64,000 bases of DNA from Trichomonas vaginalis G3 (GCF_026262505.1 NC_067207.1:33820082-33884081); one strand, 5' to 3'. Positions 7,899-18,418 are shown, counted from the stretch's first letter. Notes: generated by a model not told the origin, from the letters alone. Program-made: numbers and translations.

Positions 7899-9472
7899 TT
7901 ATTCCTCACTGTCGTCAGCTGCTAAGTTATAGTCATCTAATCTTATTATGGGGATTCCATTAGCACGCACCTGAATGGCAAAGCAACAATCCCTCATAAA
8001 TCCAATAAGTGGCTTTGGTACATTTTCAGTTGCTAGTTCAATAGGTCCTTTAACAGACAATTTGTATGTTATTGGAGCAGTAGATGTTTGACCTTGCTGG
8101 AAGCAAAAGTCCACTTCTGTTGGAAAACCACATAAGAAATGTGTGTTGTCATAGCTATCCCATTTATGTTCCACACTACCATCATCCACCAATGACCTCA
8201 TAACATCTTCATTAAATCCTATCATATCATTGTTTGTATTGCAAGCGTTCGCAACCATTTCATAAAATACAGGTCCATATGATTTTTCAGGTTCTGCAGG
8301 CATATTTCCATAAGCTCCCATGGAAAGCTGAAGATATTTAAACTTAGGGTTCTCAAAATTAACATAATAGTTGTCTTTCTTTCTAAATAGTGCCCAAATA
8401 CTTTTAACATTAATAGGCGTATAAGCTGCTGTAAATGTTGCACTTGAACTATCTGTATTCTTTGAGAATGAACCGTCCATAGGAATCCAATCCATAACTT
8501 TAACAGGAAAACATAAAGCCTCGTTTGTATAATGTTCTACAAGTTCTGTATAAATGTTAGGGTCTAAAGAGAATGACTTTGGATGAATGAAACATTCATT
8601 AAAATCCATCTTTGTTCGAAATAGTTGCTGGGTTACAGTTGTAATAGTAACTGTTCCACTAGCTTCTACTGCCTTCGTTATCATAGTGAATGGTTCATTC
8701 CATGGAACAAATTTATTTGTCGGTGGATTTGAATCTGAAGCAAATGCAACTTTAAGAGTTGGATTGAAAGCAATGATATCATTTACAGATATAGATGTGC
8801 ATTGTAAGGCGTCGCTACTGAACTTTACTTTAAGCTGAATGTTTCCTGCAAAGCTGGAATAAATCGAATAGCTTCTAATGGAAGGAATCTTCTAACAGGA
8901 ATTCTTAAACGAAGCTTAAAATCAAATGATTTTCCTGCTGTAATTGGACCACTAACAATTTGTCCTGTTCTGCATGTTCCCGAATGACTCCATACATCTT
9001 CATGTCGAGTCTTTGAGAAAACATCTACTTTCTTTATTTGTTCGGTAGTTTGTGAGTTTGAAGTTATATATGCTTCTTCTCTTGCGTTGTCTTGAGAATA
9101 TACGATACGACCATTTGCAAGGATTTGATATCCAGCAACTGCATAGAAAGCGTCATCGAAACCAATCCAAAATCCTGGTGGGTTTGTTTTATTGGAACCT
9201 GAACCAATTTCTTTATCTACAATAAATTGACCTTCCATTTTATACGTAATGAATGTATTGTAAAGGTCCAACATATTTTCACCAGGAGGTGAGAGATTGA
9301 ATGTTACCCATGTGTTATCTTTAGCAGTTCCAGGTTGTGATGGAATCTTTGCGTCAGAATATTTTCTATTAGTGTCACCAATTTGAACTGCATTGTCTAT
9401 GATATCGAAATATGAGCGAATCTGATGAATATGCTCTGCTGGAGTAAATTCGTTTAGCTGTTCGTTCTGCAT
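7899..9472 (-). pseudogene. MCP: Maverick major capsid protein (double jelly-roll type), broken
   Basis: About 525 codons. The block FWIGFDDAFYAVAGYQILAN followed by KSFDFKLRLRIPVRRFLPLE matches the 'nominal strand, then L-R-I-P' pattern of Polinton and virophage double jelly-roll capsid proteins. Position next to the other virion genes fits. It would form the hexameric capsomers. About one break. The relative in element Y (37056-38648) has the same landmark order but very different sequence. Confidence 0.7.
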
Positions 9473-9499
9473 GTATTTACTTCAGATAAAAATATCTAT

Positions 9500-9931
9500 T
9501 TACTTCATTATTCTCACTCTTCTTCTTGGCATTCGTGGTGGAAGTTGTTTCTTGACATTTTCAATGAACTGTACATTCTCTTTTGTCTCAACTTCTTTCA
9601 CTGGGGTCAGGATTCTTTGACTCGGTTTGTTTTTCAATGAAATTCACGAACTTTGCAATAAGCTCTTGGTTCGTTATTGAAAGAACATCTGGCTTCTTTT
9701 CTTCTTGTTCTTTTGGTGGCTCAGTTTGAAACAGAAGGTTTTATATGGCTTCGTGGCTTCCCTTGCCATGCACCTTAATGTTGTCGCTCTCTCTGCATTC
9801 GCTAATGGAACCTTTCTTTTTCTTACGTATATTTTACCATCTTTACTCTGACTTACGTAATAGAAAGGATGTTGTATTCCTCTTGCGTCATTTAATATAA
9901 TAGACTCTCGCTCTGATTTTGACAAGCTCAT
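9500..9931 (-). pseudogene. Basic Maverick protein with 'YV..DG..RK.K.PL' module, broken
   Basis: Begins MSLSKSERESIILNDARG, then the module shared with 7120-7362, a low-complexity linker and a C-terminus rich in Arg (PRMPRRRVRI). Divergent to the Lys-rich gene at 9977, with a 45-bp AT-rich spacer that would serve both. Function unknown; nucleic-acid binding is a guess from charge. About two breaks. Confidence 0.5.
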
Positions 9932-9976
9932 TTTACATCGGTTAAAGTTTTAAGTTAGTTTTTTATCTGCAGTCAA

Positions 9977-10245
9977 ATGACTCAGACAAGTCATATGGAC
10001 AAGACCCAAGGGGTCATAGATGTTGAAGCATTGAAGAAAGAAATTCGTGAGCAAATTTTATCCGAACTGAAGGAACAAAAACAAGAACAAAAGCCAGAGA
10101 GACCAAAGAGAAAACTTAGTGAAAAACAACTTGCTGCATTAGCTGCTGGAAGACAAAGAACCCACGTTTGCTGGCGAAAAAGCTAGAGAAGAAGCAAAAG
10201 CAAGGAAGAACAAAAAGCAAAGAAGCTGAAGCAAAGAAAGAGTAA
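9977..10245 (+). pseudogene. Lys/Glu/Ala-rich helical protein, broken
   Basis: Starts MTQTSHMDKTQGVIDVEALK and continues as a highly charged helix (KEIREQILSELKEQKQEQKP) with a C-terminal Lys/Ala/Glu run. The M2 relative is at 52778-53051. Such proteins often condense DNA or scaffold, but nothing specific can be shown. It is followed after 24 bases by the virion-like gene at 10270. A few breaks. Confidence 0.5.
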
Positions 10246-10269
10246 ATGGTTTATTTTTATCCGAATTAA

Positions 10270-11122
10270 ATGTATAGACAAATACCTTTATCTGTTGCGT
10301 TCAGTAGTGAAAACCCTGACGTCAAAATAAAGGGGAACAGAGTAACGTTTAAGTTTCCAACAGACTGGATTGTGAACATAAATGAAGAGAAGTACATTGG
10401 CATAACATCTATGTATATAACACGTGCTTTCAGAAAGGTTGACTTTATACTTCAAGTCGAGATAGAAAATGACGAACAGTCTTTAAGCGCCCAAAACATT
10501 CACATATACAAATACTTTAAAGACGATACAACATTGTTGCAATGTATGATTTCATTTAATGAGATGTTCGAGAAAAAGTTCAACATTGAAGTACAAACTT
10601 TACAGCCTTTACGTGAGTTTCTTGCACAACTGAAGAAGAAGGTAGTCAGCCACAACTTATAGACTTTCATTATGAATTTAATGAAAATGAAGATGGAAAC
10701 ATGACTGTCAATTCATTGTATTCTCACCATTCAATGAAGTCGCTAAAAAGAAAGAAAATCCATTACGTATAAGATTTCAAATCTCGAACCAAGTGATGAT
10801 TTCAAGAATGTTTTCAATTATGATGCAATGCTTCCGAGGAAAAATGAATTTTCAAAGATTGTAACACCTGGCATTTGGGATAGAAAGCAAGCTATATTAT
10901 ATTCAAACTTAAGTAAGGAGTTGAAAATGAGTTCATTGGTCATACAAGAACTTCACCACTTCCTAACCCTAAATACTATAAATTAACTGGCTTCAATCGT
11001 GAGTTTTGGATAGACATGTTCTCCACTCATGACCATAAAGCCCAGTGTTCTTACCTCCAGACCATAAGGACTGTCTCTACATTGAAGCACAACTCTTAAA
11101 CTCTACCATCGCAGTATTGTAA
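10270..11122 (+). pseudogene. Virion-like protein of about 285 residues, broken
   Basis: Begins MYRQIPLSVAFSSENPDVK, with beta-rich sequence and a C-terminal block NREFWIDMFSTHDHK then PVFLPPDGKDCLYIEAQL, which resembles the C-terminus of 25700-26578. Probably a structural protein of the virion. Several breaks in M1. The start follows TTTTTATCCGAATTAAATG, a good example of the Maverick start box. Confidence 0.55.
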
Positions 11123-11188
11123 AATCTACGCTAGCTTATTTTTATCACGAATGACCTCATTGCTGACAAAAATAAATGAATCATGACC

Positions 11189-14100
11189 TCAGAACTTCAA
11201 CTTACGAATAAAGCTTGTTTTAGTCGTTATTGAGAAGTTAAACTTTTCAGCAAAGCAAGGACTAGAAGACTTACATAAGTCGAATCCAATCTCTTGACCA
11301 TCATGAAGTGCTTTGTAAAGTTTCATTAAACTGAACTCAGAGTCTTTGTCATATGTTCCAACAGGTATGTGAATGTTCTTATCTTCATTGTAATAGCATT
11401 GTATAGCTTCAGGAAACATTTCATTAGCGGTTAAAGCAATAACATCTTGCTTCACGCCTTTCATTCTGCAGTGAAATGCAACTTCATTTAAATCGTTAGT
11501 GAGTAAGTCTATGTAGGTCTTCTTTCCACAGAAAATACTTTTATAAGCTAAACTTTGTTTTCCAGGTGTTATTTCTGCGAAGTCAGAATGGAACTGACCA
11601 AGGTTCTTTCCTATAAGTTCGCGACCGTATCTCTTCTTAAACTCTGCTGCAAGCTTTGGTATGTCTTCATTGAAAATATGCATGCTATCACAGTCCTGGT
11701 AAAATATTTGAAGTCCCATATCTTCAGCAGTACAGAATACTTCGTTCATTATTCTCTTCGACATTGATAGAATGTTAACACCAAGTGGACAGAAGTTAAA
11801 GTGTCTGCAAATGCTTTTCGTTAGCTTGAAAATAGTTTTATCTGAACCATCCAAACCTTCGAACTTCACTATATGGTTGTAGTTTCTGATGGCATATCTT
11901 ATAGCATCTTTGTCATTTACTATGGTTATTTTTGACTCAATAGGAGATAGAATAGTTTTGCCATAAATACTGTTCAGAATGAGCTTTATATTTTCTTGCA
12001 AAGGATTTCCTTCTTTCTTATACTTTAACCTTAACTCAAACAACTTCTTTACTTCATCTCTTATTCTAATATCTCTGTTTCCATCGTAATAGTATCCTTG
12101 CAACACTTCACATTTGACACCTTGATATTTTATAAGGTCTTGTAATGTTATATGGTCAACATACATGAGACAACAAGAGTTTGAACTTCTGGGAACGTTA
12201 AGTTCTGGATTTAGTTCAGGGTCACAAACTATTAAAGGAAAGTGTCTATGTATTCCAATCTCTGTTATCTTAATGAGAACAAAGAAGCCGGACATAAACT
12301 TTTCACCAATGGGTTCCTTTTGGTCGTCATCGAATAAATGTCTCATGAGATACTCTGTGCTTAGCATCTCATCCTTCATAACCTTTGGAATACCTTCTAA
12401 AGTATAAAGTCTTGCTATAGCGGATGGATATAATGAAACAGCGTCGAAATCAGCAATGAGTTTCTTTTCGCTCTTTTGTTTCATGTTATCTGACAACATA
12501 CATCTTCCACCTTGAATACAGCGTGAAATAAATTCTCTTGGTTTATTTGAGAGGTCATAAAGATTTCCATTCGGGAAGTATACTCTGTTCTCAAACAATT
12601 TGTTAGCAATTGAACAAATACTAACGTAGTCATAAACGTTTAAATCAAACTCTTTCAATAAGTCATTGCGGAACTTTACAAAACCTTCTCTTAAAATTCT
12701 TACATCTTGTTTGCAGTAAAACGTGCTATATTTTTCTAAGTCGAAGTGGTTTTCATCTATTCTGCAACCTTTGATGGAATCTATGTTCTTCATGAACGTT
12801 TCAATATCTTTTACAAACTTACATGCTTCAGAAATGACACCAGTTCTGTTGTCATTTGCTAACAAAACACTGCTGTAGTAGTTGTATGGAAATACTTCTT
12901 TCGGTCCTGTTTGTAAGTTAAACATAGCAGGAAATAGTTTAAGCTTCTTATTTATAACACTGTAAGAGTCTTTTATAATAATTGCCCTTCCTTTATATAA
13001 ACCAGTTATTTGCATTGTTCGTGAACCTTTAATGATGGGAGTTCCTTTCACTTCTGTCATGTGTCTTAAGATGAAGTTTATATCATAACTGAGGTTATGG
13101 AAATATATTAAACTCTTGTCAGGAAGTCTTTCCAAAAATTCTGTTGCACAGTTTTGACCCCAAATGCTTTCACTAACTGAACCATCTTCACTGTCATAAC
13201 AGATGTTAAAAGCTTTATGAAAGCCGTCTGTGCTACACTCAAAGTCAGCAAAGAAAACGTGCTCAGGAATGAACTTACATTTAGCTTTATTTACTTCTTT
13301 TGACTCTGCTTTCTTCTTCAGTTGTACACAATACTTTGGAGCATATGTCAAATCTTTAAATGGTGCAAGGTTCTGTTTATATAAGTCAGTCGTATATGTG
13401 AAAAGTTCTCCATAAGAAATAGGTTCGAAATATTTGCACTCCCACAATGTTTTCATAACATCCCATAGCGGTGTAGTTCTATCATAACGAACTACATATT
13501 TATCTTCTCTCTTTGTATAAATCTTCATCTGTTTCTCAATGTTCATTCCACCACAAGCTTTGAGAATTTCTATATAGTTTCGAATGAAGTATGTTGTCAT
13601 TGGAAGTCTTTCATTTAGCATGTAGTGGTCTTCAACAAGAAGTAAGTCAATAGTTCGAGCAGTTTCACATTCTTTTGGTATGTAGCGAATTATTCTGTTA
13701 TCTTTGGAGTTGTCGAAATAACCAATGGTAACATTAAATGCTATACCTGTTGCGTCAGAAATTTCTTGTACTTTACTTTGAGGAAAGTCTCTAACACGAA
13801 TGACTTCTCTCATGTGGTCAATAGTTTCTTCATTTACTCCAGCCTGAATGCAAGCATAAACGAAGCAGTTATCTTCTGTCATAAGTGTTGCAGTTCTTTT
13901 GTTCAGTTCATTGAAGATTTGGTAGCGTTCAAGATTTATAGGTAATGTGCAAAGATACTTCCAGAACTGCCCGCTTCTCTTCTTATAAAACTTCTTTTCA
14001 CCATTATCTTTCCAAAAGCTTTCTATAAGTGCTGGGTTTCCTGTTTGCTTAAGAGCTTCCAAAATGGCTTTCTGGTCATTTGTCAGTGTGCTTTCATCTC

Positions 14101-15037
14101 TATATGGTCTCTTTTTTGGTTTGCCTTTCTTTACATCTGACATCGTTAAGCCTTCATATTCTGTTAAATCATACATCTTTATTTCAGTAAGATTCTTTAT
14201 GTTTGTCAAGAAGAAGTCATAGTGCATTTCAACAATACCTGCAGCATTTGCTTCTATCTCTGATATAAAGTTCTCCTTCAAGAGCTGATGTAGTAATGTT
14301 CCAATATTATTGAGGTTTAACGTAGAACATTCATACTTTCCACCAAGTTTATAACATACCATCCATCTCTGTTGGGAGTTTATTTTAATTTTCTCTAAGA
14401 GTCTCATGAAAACCTTACCGAAATGTTTGTGTAAGTAGTCTCTGTTTGGTTCATCTAAAGCTTCGATGTTAAAGTCAATGAGTCTATTGCCTGACTTCAC
14501 ATTTCTCTTCCTATTCTCTTCATCTTTCTTTAACCATCTCTCACCTTCTTTTGGTTTGTCGTCAATGGAACGAATGACATCGTTAGCTTTGCGAACTTGT
14601 TCTATAGCACTTTTAAACATCTCTCTTCTCTGTTGTTTCAGTGTGTCGTCTCTTCTTCTTGTTTCACCAACGTTCGCATTTGTTATGTCAAACATTTCTC
14701 TTCTTACTTCATGAGGTACAGCTCTTCTTGTTTCACCAACGTTTGCATTTGTTATGTCAAACATCTCTCTTCTTACTTCATGAGGTACTGAACGTCTATG
14801 ATATAAGTCAATAGCAATGTCATTTAAAGGAAATGCTCTTGCATGGACTTCGTCCTCGCCGCGTTGCGGCTTTATGAACTCATGAATTCTATCATAACTT
14901 ATTGCACCATTGTAGTCTTTAATGAAGTCAGCGAGTGCTTTTTTGTTTGTTGCGTAATGCTTTGCAACATCTATATTAGCTTCTGTAAGAAGTTGTTTTA
15001 TTTCCGAGTGTTCTAACTTAGACAACTTCCGATACAT
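11189..15037 (-). CDS. polB: Protein-primed DNA polymerase B, 1282 residues
   Basis: Replicates the element. Visible parts: an N-terminal basic region with a tandem repeat (two copies of a roughly 22-residue unit, VPHEVRREMFDITNANVGET); an OTU-like stretch near residues 385-520 (TEDNCFVYA ... LLLVEDHYML); exonuclease motifs FADFECS (about 597), NLSYDINF (about 648) and YCKQDVRIL (about 775); polymerase motifs DFDAVSLYPS (about 866), LILNSIYGKT (about 1022) and YQDCDSMH (about 1114). Length and motif spacing fit Polinton family-B polymerases. The OTU resemblance is my inference and was not tested. Divergent to 15127, sharing an 89-bp AT-rich spacer. It looks whole. Confidence 0.92.
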   Translation of the reverse strand: MYRKLSKLEHSEIKQLLTEANIDVAKHYATNKKALADFIKDYNGAISYDRIHEFIKPQRGEDEVHARAFPLNDIAIDLYHRRSVPHEVRREMFDITNANVGETRRAVPHEVRREMFDITNANVGETRRRDDTLKQQRREMFKSAIEQVRKANDVIRSIDDKPKEGERWLKKDEENRKRNVKSGNRLIDFNIEALDEPNRDYLHKHFGKVFMRLLEKIKINSQQRWMVCYKLGGKYECSTLNLNNIGTLLHQLLKENFISEIEANAAGIVEMHYDFFLTNIKNLTEIKMYDLTEYEGLTMSDVKKGKPKKRPYRDESTLTNDQKAILEALKQTGNPALIESFWKDNGEKKFYKKRSGQFWKYLCTLPINLERYQIFNELNKRTATLMTEDNCFVYACIQAGVNEETIDHMREVIRVRDFPQSKVQEISDATGIAFNVTIGYFDNSKDNRIIRYIPKECETARTIDLLLVEDHYMLNERLPMTTYFIRNYIEILKACGGMNIEKQMKIYTKREDKYVVRYDRTTPLWDVMKTLWECKYFEPISYGELFTYTTDLYKQNLAPFKDLTYAPKYCVQLKKKAESKEVNKAKCKFIPEHVFFADFECSTDGFHKAFNICYDSEDGSVSESIWGQNCATEFLERLPDKSLIYFHNLSYDINFILRHMTEVKGTPIIKGSRTMQITGLYKGRAIIIKDSYSVINKKLKLFPAMFNLQTGPKEVFPYNYYSSVLLANDNRTGVISEACKFVKDIETFMKNIDSIKGCRIDENHFDLEKYSTFYCKQDVRILREGFVKFRNDLLKEFDLNVYDYVSICSIANKLFENRVYFPNGNLYDLSNKPREFISRCIQGGRCMLSDNMKQKSEKKLIADFDAVSLYPSAIARLYTLEGIPKVMKDEMLSTEYLMRHLFDDDQKEPIGEKFMSGFFVLIKITEIGIHRHFPLIVCDPELNPELNVPRSSNSCCLMYVDHITLQDLIKYQGVKCEVLQGYYYDGNRDIRIRDEVKKLFELRLKYKKEGNPLQENIKLILNSIYGKTILSPIESKITIVNDKDAIRYAIRNYNHIVKFEGLDGSDKTIFKLTKSICRHFNFCPLGVNILSMSKRIMNEVFCTAEDMGLQIFYQDCDSMHIFNEDIPKLAAEFKKRYGRELIGKNLGQFHSDFAEITPGKQSLAYKSIFCGKKTYIDLLTNDLNEVAFHCRMKGVKQDVIALTANEMFPEAIQCYYNEDKNIHIPVGTYDKDSEFSLMKLYKALHDGQEIGFDLCKSSSPCFAEKFNFSITTKTSFIRKLKF
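14842..14876. repeat. GC-rich double palindrome inside polB
   Basis: Contains GGACTTCGTCC and GCCGCGTTGCGGC side by side. The same 35-base block occurs in M2 polB (57738-57772) and, with two changes, in M2 non-coding DNA at 62448-62482. In polB it encodes part of a Gln-Arg-Gly-Glu-Asp stretch in frame. Confidence 0.8.
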
Positions 15038-15126
15038 CTTTAGTAGGAAATAAAAAAATATTTTTTGAAAAAATTAGATTAGATTTTTTAAGGCTAGTTT
15101 TAAAATATTTCGAACATTTTATTTTA
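15038..15126. promoter_or_regulatory. Divergent promoter region between polB and the 157-residue gene
   Basis: An 89-bp spacer, nearly all A and T, with long T and A runs on both strands. polB starts after TTTTTATTTCCTACTAAAGATG and the other gene after CATTTTATTTTAATG. No host-type TCA(Y)(W)(W) initiator is obvious. The same arrangement is kept at 57934-58023 in M2. Confidence 0.5.
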
Positions 15127-15600
15127 ATGAAACACATGCAAGATTGCAAGTTCTTTTCATACAATGCTCTCGCTACTGCCATCAAGAATGAGTTCAATAA
15201 TGCTTCAAACGTTAATGTTATCTTTAACAAGAAGTTTGTGAAAGAATCTAAGTTCGGTCAGTATGTCAGACCATTAGCTATTGTCATTGACCGCAAACGT
15301 TATACTTCACAAGAGTTAGCAGTAGTTTTGAAACAAAAGGGTTTCTTCGTGAATGTCAAAGATACTCATTATACTGTTATAAAGAACTCCAACATTGACT
15401 TCTTCAGTATTGCTATGAATCTTTCCGAACAGAAAGAATATAAGAAGGGTGAAACATCTGTGAAATATTATCCTTCATCTCTGAAGACAATAACGAACAA
15501 AGATGTTATACAGAAATTCTTACCAAAGGTTGAAGAAGCTTCAATTGACATTGACGAAGGAAGTGAAATGGTTGAAGAAATTGACCCTGACGTCATTTAA
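15127..15600 (+). CDS. Maverick protein of unknown function, 157 residues
   Basis: Starts MKHMQDCKFFSYNALATAIK; beta/alpha-rich with RPLAIVIDRKRYTSQELAVV in the middle and an acidic C-terminus (DIDEGSEMVEEIDP). Over 95 percent identical to 58024-58497 in M2 and whole in both, when many neighbours are broken, so it is either young or constrained. Divergent from polB, which suggests a replication-linked role such as terminal protein or single-strand binding; that is inference only. Confidence 0.75.
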   Translation: MKHMQDCKFFSYNALATAIKNEFNNASNVNVIFNKKFVKESKFGQYVRPLAIVIDRKRYTSQELAVVLKQKGFFVNVKDTHYTVIKNSNIDFFSIAMNLSEQKEYKKGETSVKYYPSSLKTITNKDVIQKFLPKVEEASIDIDEGSEMVEEIDPDVI

Positions 15601-15618
15601 GCAAAAATATATTTTTGT

Positions 15619-16443
15619 TCATTCTTCCTCTTTGAAGTTATCGAAATATTCTGTTATTTTTTCCTTCAGTAATGGTAAGTCTTCTTTGAAGGTAAGTATT
15701 GTGCAACCTTTGATGTCATAGTGTGTTTGAGGAAGAGTATTTTTGACAATTTCCTTTATTTGCTCATTCGGTGTCATTGAAATCGGTAAGTTTCACGATA
15801 GAACCAGTTTCTGTCAGATTTATATATCTTAGCTAAGTCATAAAAGCTCTTGTTGTTTCTTCTGACTAAATGCAACATACCATATCTTTATCTTCTTCAT
15901 TCTCCAACTCTTCAGTATAAATCATATACTTATAACTCTTTTCCTTTCCTTTTGGTACCGAACGTGGTATTCTTTTCTGAATGCTTTTGTCTTTGATTCA
16001 ATGACTTCATCTTTTGCTTGAAGTTTCTTTTCCATCTCTCCACGTTCTGCTTTATATAGTTCATCTAACATCATGAAAATATAACAAGCATAACGAGGTG
16101 AAGCCCACATTGCTACAGCATTTACTAAAAGTCTATGAACATAATAACCTTTCAAACCAGGAGCCAAATTCTTGCGATTTTCATACGGAATCTCTTCTCT
16201 CGGTTTTCCGAGGGAAGCAATCATATGAGGAAATTCTTCTAAAAGTTCTTTTGTCTGTTGGTTTTCAAACCAATGATATGCTTGCTTTGTAGAACGAAGA
16301 GCATTCATTATACTTTGCATTTGGTACATGTCATCTTTGACTGAACGAATGAGACGTAACTGTTTGTTATACTGTATGTACTCGTATTCTTCATTAATGG
16401 CTTCATGGACTATAACTGTTGTTGTGTTCTCTGATGTTGACAT
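15619..16443 (-). pseudogene. KilA-N/Bro-type DNA-binding protein, broken
   Basis: M1 copy of the whole genes at 58787-59614 (M2) and 43720-44559 (element Y). The core GYYVHRLLVNAVAMWASPRYA is the KilA-N signature; the C-terminal part resembles regions that follow Bro/MSV199-type domains in insect and large DNA viruses. A palindrome, CTCGGTTTTCCGAG, lies inside the frame at 16199-16212. A few breaks. Confidence 0.7.
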
Positions 16444-16575
16444 TACTGTCTTTACATACGAGATAAAAAATTTTGTTAGAAAAAATTAGCGTTATTTTTC
16501 TGTCATAAGGAAATGTCAAAAACTCATGAATTTTCGTGAATTTCCTTAAGATAGAAAAAATAAAGTTTATGTTAG

Positions 16576-16617
16576 CATGTTAGATCTAACACGTTTTCTA
16601 ACCACTTTTCTAACATA
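16576..16617 (-). promoter_or_regulatory. AGATCT-centred modular palindrome (GTTAG type)
   Basis: Minus-strand reading: TGTTAGAAAAGTGGTTAGAA repeats, then GTGTTAGATCTAACA, an inverted half-site and TAAACTTTATTTTTTC. Lies between the stop of the 312-residue gene and the start of the KilA-N gene. Confidence 0.65.
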
Positions 16618-16622
16618 ACTAT

Positions 16623-17561
16623 TTACAAGCGTTTTACATGGTATATGTTGCGATGGTTCATGACTTTAAACAGTTTTGTAGCTTCTATTTCTTCACGAAG
16701 GATATCAAAAATTTTAACTATGCCGAAGGTTTCTTTATACTTCTTCTTGACATCAGATAATAGGAAATCGTCAGCTGTTGGATAGTTTTTGTTCAGAAAT
16801 GCTAACATGTCCATTTTATCTTCTGCTGGTTTCTCTACTTCTTTCTTTAAGTCAGCATAGTCGTTTCTCATACGTTCTATCTCTTTGACGGAGTAGTTAT
16901 ATTTCCTCATTGCTGCTTTACATTTTGAACATTGCGGATTCATTTTTGCGTTATACATTGAAACCTTACCTGCTAAAACAACTAAGGCGTCAATGGTTTT
17001 CTTTAACTCAAAAGTTGCTGGTTTTATCTGTTCATTCCATACCTTACCTCTTCTATCTTTATCTCTTATCTGCCATACACATTCAGCAACTAACGAAACA
17101 AAGTTGTCGTAGGTCTTAAACTCCCGGGTTTTGTAAAGGTCAGAGATGTTCTTATATAACATGTCGCAATCTTTGTCCATAACTTTATGGTTGCAATGAA
17201 AACCAAGGAATTCATAATTTACCTTTCGTATGAACTTCTTTATTTCTACTGAGTCAGTTGCTTTGACTTCTATTTCGTCGAATTCAGGAATAGTGAGCTT
17301 TTGTTGTTGGATTTCAGGCAATTTGGGTAAATGGTCAATAATGTCCTGCATTTCATAAAGATACTGTTCATTTGTTTCATCTTTCGCACTACAGTCTAAA
17401 TTACTTGTTAAAAGTTCTTGCTTTATCTTCTGGATTTCTGTTTCAAAAGTATATGAAGAAGGAATGAAGCTTTTCATCTCTACTAACATAGATGTTGGAT
17501 TCATAACTAAAGAGTTTGGTGAAGTTGTTTGAATTGTTGTTGTGCCGATTGTTGAAATCAT
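16623..17561 (-). CDS. Maverick protein of unknown function, 312 residues
   Basis: Starts MISTIGTTTIQTTSPNSLVM. A mostly helical protein with a Cys-rich site (NPQCSKCKAAMRKYNYS, near residue 215), a coiled-coil stretch (ERMRNDYADLKKEVEKPAE) and a conserved basic end (YHVKRL). The M2 copy (60661-61599) is whole and about 90 percent identical. It sits in the KilA-N cluster between two regulatory palindromes, so a regulatory or early role is plausible. No family recognised. Confidence 0.72.
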   Translation of the reverse strand: MISTIGTTTIQTTSPNSLVMNPTSMLVEMKSFIPSSYTFETEIQKIKQELLTSNLDCSAKDETNEQYLYEMQDIIDHLPKLPEIQQQKLTIPEFDEIEVKATDSVEIKKFIRKVNYEFLGFHCNHKVMDKDCDMLYKNISDLYKTREFKTYDNFVSLVAECVWQIRDKDRRGKVWNEQIKPATFELKKTIDALVVLAGKVSMYNAKMNPQCSKCKAAMRKYNYSVKEIERMRNDYADLKKEVEKPAEDKMDMLAFLNKNYPTADDFLLSDVKKKYKETFGIVKIFDILREEIEATKLFKVMNHRNIYHVKRL

Positions 17562-17660
17562 ATCTTTACATACAAGATAAAAATTTTTCTTAGAAAAAAA
17601 TTAGCGTTATTTTTCTTTCATAAGGAAATGTCAAAAATTCATGATTTTCGAGAGTTTTAG

Positions 17661-17710
17661 ACCATGTTATAAAAGAGGTTAGAAAACGTGTTAGATCTAA
17701 CATTCTAACA
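17661..17710 (+). promoter_or_regulatory. AGATCT-centred modular palindrome (GTTAG type), reversed orientation
   Basis: Plus-strand reading: GAGGTTAGAAAACGTGTTAG then ATCTAACATTCTAACATAAAC and a T run. It lies between the start of the 312-residue gene and the stop of the KilA-N gene, opposite in direction to both. Confidence 0.62.
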
Positions 17711-17755
17711 TAAACATTATTTTTTGGTCATTTATGACAAAAATAAATGGTTCAT

Positions 17756-18418
17756 TTACTCACAATATTTTTGTACAAAACGACCCCAAACTTTTAACTT
17801 CTTTTCTGCAGCTTCTAATGCTATCTTAGCGAGTTCATATTCTCTAAATTCTCTCTTTAAATCTTCTTGTTCCCATTGGTCTAGTTCGTATGGAGAATCT
17901 CTATAACCATAACATATCTCACGTTCATGTTCTTGTTGTTTTTCATGCATTTTTCTAACTTCTTCTTCGAACAAAGGTTTTGCATTCTCTACTGTATCTT
18001 CAAGTTCTTCTTCATCTAATTTCTCATGAACTTTCTTGTCTATGGAGTCCATAATTTTTCCAACTGCTATGCAATATTTTGGAGAAGCCCACATTGCTAT
18101 ATAGTTTACAAGTCTTGGGTCTACATACATTCCTCTAACCTGTTTGATTTCATCAGGAATTCCTGCATTAACATTGTATAAAAAGCACCCCGCGGAATTC
18201 CGCGGGTTGGTATATTCTTCACAAAATGCCTTAAAATACTCTTCCCAGGACTTATTTTCCAACAACCTTCTAAAGTCTTTCCTAAACTGCTGACACATAT
18301 TTGTTGCATTAATGTAACCATCCTTGTCTCTACGTAAGACTTCAATACCGTTATAAGTGCCTTTTGTGAATGTTTCGCCATTAGATTTGTTCGTGAACGT
18401 TTTTGCTTCGACTGTCAT
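17756..18418 (-). CDS. KilA-N domain protein, 220 residues
   Basis: Classical KilA-N: GYINATNMCQQFRKDFRRLL near residues 34-53 and RGMYVDPRLVNYIAMWASPK near 115-135, followed by a charged coiled-coil tail. KilA-N proteins bind DNA and are common in phages and large DNA viruses, usually as regulators. A perfect palindrome, CCCGCGGAATTCCGCGGG (18189-18206), lies in frame between the two halves of the domain. M2 lacks the gene and has repeats in its place (61600-62540). It looks whole. The start follows TTTTTATCTTGTAGGTAAG. Confidence 0.87.
   Translation of the reverse strand: MTVEAKTFTNKSNGETFTKGTYNGIEVLRRDKDGYINATNMCQQFRKDFRRLLENKSWEEYFKAFCEEYTNPRNSAGCFLYNVNAGIPDEIKQVRGMYVDPRLVNYIAMWASPKYCIAVGKIMDSIDKKVHEKLDEEELEDTVENAKPLFEEEVRKMHEKQQEHEREICYGYRDSPYELDQWEQEDLKREFREYELAKIALEAAEKKLKVWGRFVQKYCE
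18189..18206. repeat. 18-bp perfect GC palindrome in the KilA-N gene
   Basis: CCCGCGGAATTCCGCGGG, strongly GC-rich against an AT-rich gene. It adds a few residues (PRNSAG) at a loop-like site of the domain. Confidence 0.75.
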
